Origin: Chalara sp. BL73
Lineage: Eukaryota; Ascomycota; Leotiomycetes; Helotiales
Length of the DNA: 64,000 nt
Reading direction: 5' to 3'
Assembly (NCBI GenBank): GCA_918026815.1
Contig: CAKJVC010000207.1
Span: 1 to 64,000 of the forward strand
A model generated the notes under the pieces. The model ran no database searches and was not told where the DNA came from. It saw nothing but the letters and a program-made list of their open reading frames with translations. A program made the translations under genes and the position numbers. This document shows positions 57,602 through 64,000 of the stretch, piece by piece. Positions within the stretch are counted from its first letter, which is position 1. Every line of letters starts with the position of its first letter.

Positions 57602-58709
57602 TCACCTCCACTTGCCGTCAACTACATCATCTAGAATGCGCCAGGCATCTGCCACAGCCCTCATCTCCACCACATCGTCCTCTAAGAAATATCCGTTGTC
57701 GAAGCAATGACCAACACCATCCACAACGACCAATCGTGCGACACTTTGGCCAACTTCCGTTACAAACTGCTCACTTAATTCCATGGGTCCATCAGGGTCG
57801 TTGTTACCGTGCAGTAACACGCATTTCGGAAAGTCTGGCCCGACTTCAATTTTTACTTCAACGTTCTTAAATATTTCTGGATATAGATTTTCCTGCACAT
57901 AGAAATCGTAAAGATCAGGTCTCACAGCGCTACTCTCTGCTAAATTCCCATCGTCGGAGTTCGTGACATGGTCCCGATTAGCCGTTAGATCCTCATTTAG
58001 AGACCGTAGGTCAAAAGAACGTTTTACGGGTGTATATCCCGTATAGACTTCAGGGCTATTGAGCAGAGCCTCGAATTTCTCGCGAGGTTGCTGCTCGTCA
58101 CCCCAGATAATGTGGCTGGTGTTGAAGAACGATTGCTTAAAGGAGGGAATGCCATAATATGAGAGAATAGCAAGAGGATGTGGAGAAAGCTCCCGGTAAT
58201 ATCTGGCTGCAAGGAAAGCAAGATATGACCCTTCTTTCATTAGTATATACTTTAATATATCAAGATTCATTAGCCAATTTAATCAGCTTACCAGCACTCG
58301 CTCCTGACACTATCACCCTTCTGCTTTTCCTTGCCATGACATATCCTCGAGCGCCGCTTGAATTGTTCAGAAGACTTGCCAGACGGCCACCGACCACAAA
58401 CTCATATGCGTCTTTCATGTCCTGCAAGATGTCCTCCGCACTTGTTTGAGGCAGTAGTCGATAATCTGCACTGACTAGTGTCCATTCCCGCGACAGGCAC
58501 GCTTGTACAAAAGATGGATTGATAAACTTTCGCGAGAATGCTGTCAAGCCGCCAGCGTGGAAGAAAAGCACAACAGGCGTAGTGTCGGCAGAAGCTTTGC
58601 CTGAGTAGGCCGGTGTATAGATATCAGCTAGAATCTGCTTTCCATCAAGGAGAGTTTTGTATGGAACTGTTTGAACATTAGGGTAATCTTCGCCGAATGT
58701 TTCCCCCAT
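57602..58709 (-). CDS. Alpha/beta-hydrolase (esterase-lipase, hydrolase_3-like)
   Basis: Exons 58709-58292 and 58233-57602, 349 residues; the 58-bp intron (GTAAGC, GGCTAATG branch, GAAAG) sits within the nucleophile elbow and joins GASAG to EGSYLAFLAARYY in frame. Marks: VVLFFHAGG (oxyanion strand), WTLVSADYRLLPQTSAEDIL, VIVSGASAG (nucleophile Ser), LLHGNNDPDGP (acidic residue) and GVGHCFD (His). No signal peptide, so intracellular. Such proteins hydrolyse small esters or lactones and often sit in metabolite clusters; the actual substrate is unknown. A GTGAGT at the stop codon region could be a further donor but would add no coding. Intact. Confidence 0.83.
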
Positions 58710-59024
58710 GTTGGATAAATCAAATGTCGCGTATAGAAGTCAGCAGTTGTGTTTGCAGGAAAGCTTGATGTTAAATGTGGTCCTTCTTGAATGCTCGAGG
58801 CTTAGCGTCAATCAACCTTTGAAGCTTTTATGATTGGTTGGTTGTCAAATATGCTCCATAATAAAAATGTAGTTAGACCGCCAAGTAAACTAAGTGAGGA
58901 GAAATTGAGGACACCAAAATATCTCATCTTCAAATGAGACCTGGTATAAGTTAGAAATTATTCAAAGGTCAGATCATAGACATTTCAGTGCCAAGTCCAT
59001 CAGCAAAAGACAGCGACATTCGCC
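58710..59024. other. Divergent intergenic region
   Basis: Lies between the hydrolase gene (minus) and the SDR relic (plus). No feature beyond promoters expected. Confidence 0.4.
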
Positions 59025-59321
59025 ATGGCGCTCAGTTCTCTAAAATCTTAGTACATTCAGTTCTTTCCTCAACCAGGAACATTTCTTGAATCGCCCATCT
59101 CCTTAGAGCTAAGTGAAAATGTTGTTCTCGTTACTGGTGGAAACGCTGAAGTTGGGTTTGCCATTGTGTGGATGTTGTACTCTAAGACCGTCATGATATA
59201 CATTGTTAACCGCTCAAAAGAACAAGGCGAAACCGCCGTTCAGAATATCACAGTTCTTGATCCCCCCAAAGCTGCAAATATAGATCTTCTCGTTCCAGAC
59301 CTCAAGATCCTGTATCTGTAA
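59025..59321 (+). pseudogene. N-terminal fragment of a short-chain dehydrogenase/reductase
   Basis: From ATG 59025 the frame reads an SDR leader (YIQFFPQPG), NVVLVTGGNAEVGFAIVWML, IYIVNRSKEQGETAVQNI and NIDLLVPDLKIL. A TAG sits at codon 9 (59049-59051), the Rossmann TGGNxGxG has Glu in place of the second conserved Gly, and the frame ends at TAA 59319-59321. The YxxxK catalytic half is absent. Clearly a relic. It is divergent from the intact hydrolase gene. Confidence 0.72.
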
Positions 59322-61313
59322 AAGGTTTGCACGTTTCTGAAAATTGATCCACGGGACATGAGACAGGTTCCATTTGCGCCCAAAACCAAATTGATACCAT
59401 ATTTTATGGATGTCATGCTCTATTGCTTCACCTCCTGACCTAAAAAAGTTCTCTGCTCCCCAAATCCGGGGCCTTCCGTCTGTCATTATCGTGGTAAAAA
59501 TTTGAGCCATAATGTATGTGGTTTTAATCATGGCGCCATTAATTCTTGGGTCTCCCACAACTTTGATCGGATGTGAAGGCAAGATTTCGGCGGCGCTCGT
59601 CATGCGAGATACTGAGGGCATTAAACTTCCTCTAGCATTGAAACTAAAGTCTGCTTGGCTGCTATCTTCGATTACCATTTTGTCGGCATTGTTGGTTGAT
59701 ATTGTGTGTAAATACCTTTCTATCAGAACAGTACCCTCAATTCACAATTTCGACGCAAAGACTGTTTGAGATGGTCGGCGTGATATGCCGATAAATCAGT
59801 GAAACACTCAATCTGGATAGAGTATCGCTAAATATCCTTATCAGTAGTGGTTTCTGAGAAGAGCGCTATTAGATTGATGCATTACTATCATCTGCCATTC
59901 TGTGCAACATTCGACGCTCGCCGTTCCTCGGCTTCGTTTGGTTATGGCCCCTACATGATTGAACGAATATTTGAGAGATTGAGAGGCGATGCTGACGCTG
60001 GAATGTGCAAAATAGGGAGATAATGATAGGTATAACCTGATAAGTGCCGCGTATATACTGCTGAGACAAAGGCTTGCACATATCACTTAGAGTTCAATTC
60101 CCCATTTCGTATCGATCATGCAACACGTTAAATTGTCATTCGGCAAGTAGGCCCTTCGAAAATGGAACCTGTACAACCTTATCGTCCCCCATTTATCTTA
60201 AACTTCTTCCCCAAATGTTATCCACCAAGTAAACACTCTTGTATGTCATTTGGCCATATCGGTTCATCTTCGTCATTCATGGTATCTAAAGCCAGCGTCC
60301 GAAGAAGCTACTTGTCTTCATATTTCCGTGCCTCTTTCTGACTGCGCACGGCATACCGTAGCTCGATACCAAGTCTATTGGATATTTTGTGCACTATTTG
60401 CGCGGCGCGTTGTCAGCAACTGTTGTGTATAGGTATCCAGCATGTCATTAACAGGCGGTTATTGGTTCTGTGGGTGGTGTCCAGGAAAGAATCATCGCTG
60501 GCTCAGCAATTGGCGGGGTAACAAACAACCCTGCTTGTTTTAACTTCAATCCAGCTCCAGTGCTATTCCTGTTCATCGTTCAGATCTTTCGACATGAGGC
60601 TCGTTCTGATGCTTGCCGCTTGTTGATGAAGCCTGCAATATGCCACGATACGGCGAGTGGGAATGCTTGCATCGCCTGCTGAAGAATAGTCTTTCCACTG
60701 CTGGCACAGAAAGAAGGTTGCTGAAGACTCGGTGAACCGCCCCTCAATGTTTTGCAAAAGTGATAGACTGTAATGGTGATCAATGATCGTATTCAAGGTA
60801 AAAGTTTTAAATAAGCCGCGCTTAGAAAAATGCCGAGATGGTCAAAGCCCAGGCGTCCTTGGCAAAGATGTCTGGGATTTGATCAAGAATATCCAACCAT
60901 ATATTGATCATGCTGTTGCTCCTGTGGATCATTTTTGACTATAATTACGTCAAAATTTAGCACTTCGGCTTATCTACACGAGCTGCGCGTCTATATTACA
61001 TGTTCTACGGGTGATCCAAAGGACCTTATAGAGCTTCCTGCAAGCCCTGGAAGTGGACAGCTTTCCCAAGATTATTATAACAGGCTGAAAGCTTCCTGCA
61101 GAACAGCGCTTTCCTTTAAGCTCCCTCTCGTTACTATTACATGGACATAGTCTGAGGGCCAGCTCCAAACGGGAGTCGTCAAATCCCTGAGCTGCACATA
61201 TCTTGGCTTAAACGCCGGCTGAAAGACACTCACATCTTAATATTTACAATCGCGTTCGCGTTCGCGTCGTTTCACGCCTATGCCGACATCGTCAATTGAC
61301 AGTCTTCTTCGCC
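59322..61313. other. Gene-poor stretch with unassigned frames
   Basis: A 154-codon minus frame (59214-59678) overlaps the SDR relic on the other strand and shows no known domain. Frames at 59512-59769, 60470-60682 and 60935-61150 are likewise unassigned. A short open segment near 60840-60940 (KDVWDLIKNIQPYIDH) reads like coding DNA but has no context. Several may be relics of one metabolic cluster; I cannot support a gene. Confidence 0.35.
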
Positions 61314-63652
61314 ATGGCAGAACTCATTGGGCTTGGGGCCTCTGTTCTAAGCATAGCAGCGTTGGGTGCCAGCATTGTCACGAGATTAAGAACATTTTCC
61401 AGCTCATATTCCGGCGCTGACCAGAAAATGGCTGACCTTGCTGCTGATATTGCGCTTACTGCATCTATTCTCACGGAGATAGGACATACATTTGAGGAAT
61501 ATGAAAAAGAATTTCATCTGAAAGCTGATAATTTTGCCAGAGCTAAGGCGACCTGTGAAAAAAACTTTGAGCGCCTGGAAAAGGCGCTTCGACAGGCTAG
61601 AAAGTCTGAGACCGCGGATTTCACTATTCTAGGCAAGAATTTGTTGACCGGGGAGCAACAGCCAATAAGGCCGTGGGAAAAGCTAAAATATGCACTTGGT
61701 GGGGATCAAGAACTGAAGGAATTGGTAATGTCAAGTAAGTTCTCCCACGTCCAAGATCACAATGTGAGAGGCACAGTGGTAATTAGTCGTTTGGCCTACA
61801 CGCTCCAAATATTAATCCCTTTGAAACGTCCAAAGAGTCTCCCAGACTGATTCTCTTTTTTTTCTAGTTGAGGCAGGGAAATCAAACCTTCAGCTGCTGC
61901 TCGACTCCATCAATTTACTCGTGCTGAAGAAACTCAATACGAAGTGCGTGATTCATGCCGCGCTGCATCATACCCAATACTAACACTGGTATAGACATCT
62001 GTTGAATGCAGACCAAGCCGAAGATCTCCAGATTCTTATCAAGCACATTCCTCTCCTCTTCAAGAGTCTGCAACAGTCTGACTTTGTTAATACGATACCA
62101 TCTAAAACTACCCCCCTTCCAACTAGAGCTGGCCCGGGAAATGGAACGGTCCATGATGGTGAGATTGGTGGCGACTCTGATAAAAGCAAGAATCTCTCAT
62201 CAACGGCCCCTGTCTTTACGAGACACAATCTTGAGTCTTCCAATGAGCTAGAAGACATTGACTCAATCAACAGCAAGGCAGCAGTCAACCAAAAGACACA
62301 GGTTTTTTCTGGCTTGCAAGCCAACGGCCCCACCATCGCCGACAATACTAAGCAGTCGATCATGGACAGAGGAGACTCTGACATTCGTTTTGAGGGAAGG
62401 TAAGCGGGAAATCTTCTATGTTGTGCTACCAAGTTCTCTGCAATAGAGGATGTGTGTACTAATAACGTTTAGTTCGCTTCGTACTAGCCGCGACTTCTAC
62501 GAAGGTTGGCTCTTGGCAAACAGATATCGATCAAAACAATTAGAGCCTACTGTTGTAAAGTTTTGTGGACTACGGATTAAAGTTCATCGTCCGTTGACCG
62601 ATTGGGACAGGGACCGAATGGATGACTGCTCTATCACGCCATTCTCTCTCGATGAAGCATGGCTGAAAAAGAAGATAGCGGTGGTTAATGATAGAAAAAC
62701 CCAAGCAGAAAGTCGGAAGCTGATCAGGTCAACAATCAGCAGTTTCACTATATCTGCCAGGGAAGAGATTCAACGGCTGCTCCAATGGCGAAATGATTCC
62801 GCCCCCAAGCCTTATGCATGGCAAGTTGAAGCTATCGCGAAATACAACGAACATATGGAGGCTTCGCTTGCGACAGGCAGCCAGTGGATTTTGATCCTGA
62901 AAGGCGGATTGCTGAGCTCTGACAATGGGATTCTGCCCACGCGTGATCGCAATCCTTGGCTGCTGGCGCCACCCTCCAACCCACCAACATATAATCTTGG
63001 TCAAGTTGATCCACAACGACGATACGACATCAATATTCCGTTTCACGATGACCGACCAACATATACAAGGATGTCACGGAGGCACGTCTCGTTGGAGACA
63101 TTGAACCAGTTTCGAGTCGCTTTTGAGCTCGACAAGGTATGTTCCGTAGAGAGATTTTCTCTTTCCAAGATCTGACAAGCATAACAGGATCCTGAATATG
63201 TTCTGATTAAGAGATGGGTCCCTGAGGATGAGCAGGATGCAATATGGACGCACACTCGCGACTTAAGAGAACGCCGGAGGCACTCCGCGCAAGTATCTCT
63301 TACTAAGCCTTCCGTTAGCGAGCTTTCCACAGACTCTTCCGTCAAACTTGAGTATTTCGTGAAGAGTAAGCCTAGGCCTAAGTGGAAATTCAAGAAAGGC
63401 AAAAAGAGCCAAGTCGCGGTTCCCGAGGAGGAAAAGGAAGGGGAGCCCAGGATAATCAGAGAAGGCGATTCTGAAATGAACGGGTTGTATGGAAGCCCCC
63501 GGATATATGACTTTGATGCCGAGGCAGGTCAGCGTGGTGCTGCGTTACATGGTAACGATTTACTACCACAAGATGAGGCGGAGAGGTTGATAGATGAGTT
63601 CTTGGAGACATTTGTGGAGGGCAGTAGCGACGCGAAGACCTCCAACGACTAA
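61314..63652 (+). CDS. Protein with fungal STAND-type N-terminal domain (PigL_N-like)
   Basis: Five exons: 61314-61734, 61868-61943, 61995-62399, 62473-63136 and 63188-63652; introns of 133, 51, 73 and 51 bp with standard ends and a clear TACTAAC branch in the second and third; 676 residues. I chose MAELIGLG (61314), the usual start of this domain. Residues 1-145 (IGLGASVLSIAALGASIVTR; KMADLAADIALTASILTEIG) match the N-terminal domain found on fungal STAND proteins. A Ser/Thr/Asn-rich linker follows (about 190-300), then SRDFYEGWLLANRYRSK, LEPTVVKFCGLRIKVHRPLT and DPEYVLIKRWVPEDEQDAIW, a conserved C-terminal region of unknown role, and a Lys/Glu tail. No NACHT or NB-ARC P-loop is present. Probably a cytosolic adaptor in recognition or signalling. 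Confidence 0.8.
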
Positions 63653-64000
63653 GTAGTATGAATTGTTGTTCAACATGCGTGTGGGCTGACCACAATGGGC
63701 TTGGACCATGACCGACCTAGAACAGAACGAACTTGGGAAGTAGTAAACATGAGTGAACTCTTCATGCCAGTCCAGAATCATGTCTGCAATGTGTCCTTTA
63801 GGAGAATCCTACTCATTTGACGATACCTTGATCCGCGACCATTTCGGGTCCTCGTCTGCATCCCCTCTCAAAAGAATACAAGTCCCGAAGAAGTCCATGC
63901 TTCCATGATTAGCCGATGATGATATACCTTCCCTAATCCTTCACACCCCCCTCATTCCATGGCACGCGAAGTAGCAAACTGCCAAATCAAGACATGATCT
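63653..64000. other. 3' flank at window end
   Basis: Follows the STAND-domain gene. A minus frame overlapping it (63563-63781) is not supported. No gene is seen before the window ends. Confidence 0.45.

Noticed and set aside
59214..59678. 154-codon minus frame as a gene
   Set aside because: Overlaps the SDR relic on the other strand, has no recognisable domain, signal peptide or splice pattern.

Overview
The window is the left end of a chromosome of a filamentous ascomycete (Pezizomycotina). The sequence opens with 21 CCCTAA telomere units. Genes have 45-133 bp GT-AG introns with CTAAC/CTGAC branch sites. The gene set (HET, PNP-NACHT-ankyrin, GH43, small secreted proteins) and the repeat-induced point mutation (RIP)-like decay of repeats are typical of that group. 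The class cannot be fixed from the sequence; nothing here contradicts Leotiomycetes or Sordariomycetes.

Region 1 (1-9.7 kb) is a RIP-like graveyard. Between telomere and unique DNA lie a complete but destroyed RecQ-type telomere-linked helicase (about 1440-5860, minus strand, pointing at the telomere), a GC-rich tandem-repeat patch that escaped mutation (5995-6156), the 3' end of a Ty1/copia polyprotein (about 6220-7345, plus) and LTR-like remnants.

Region 2 (9.9-26.6 kb) is a subtelomeric island rich in self/non-self recognition families: a two-exon HET gene, a NOD-like receptor (PNP_UDP + NACHT + ankyrin) carrying a repeated short motif, a SAM-dependent methyltransferase, a broken SET/TPR-like gene, a frameshifted HET pseudogene and a compact ankyrin gene. 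Region 3 (29-41 kb) holds a secreted low-complexity protein split by one in-frame TAG, an F-box protein, a GPI-anchored Thr/Pro-rich wall protein, a small three-exon coiled-coil protein and a cysteine-rich secreted protein.

Region 4 (41-48 kb) is gene-poor and full of short mobile elements, including the second copy of an element with 9-bp target duplications, long terminal inverted repeats and an internal inverted minisatellite; a copia-type fragment and a solo LTR are nested in it. Region 5 (47-64 kb) has a small secreted SH3-like protein, a carboxylesterase divergent from a GH43 glycosidase (a likely hemicellulose-degrading pair), a pogo-like MITE, an alpha/beta-hydrolase, an SDR pseudogene and a five-exon protein with a STAND-type N-terminal domain.

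The strongest points for follow-up are the foldback element pair with perfect 9-bp duplications, the RIP-destroyed helicase, the NLR gene with repeated DRA-x3-IG motifs and a one-base frame problem after Walker A, and the secreted protein with a single in-frame stop. Gene models were built by eye from splice signals and reading-frame continuity; no database search or transcript evidence was available.
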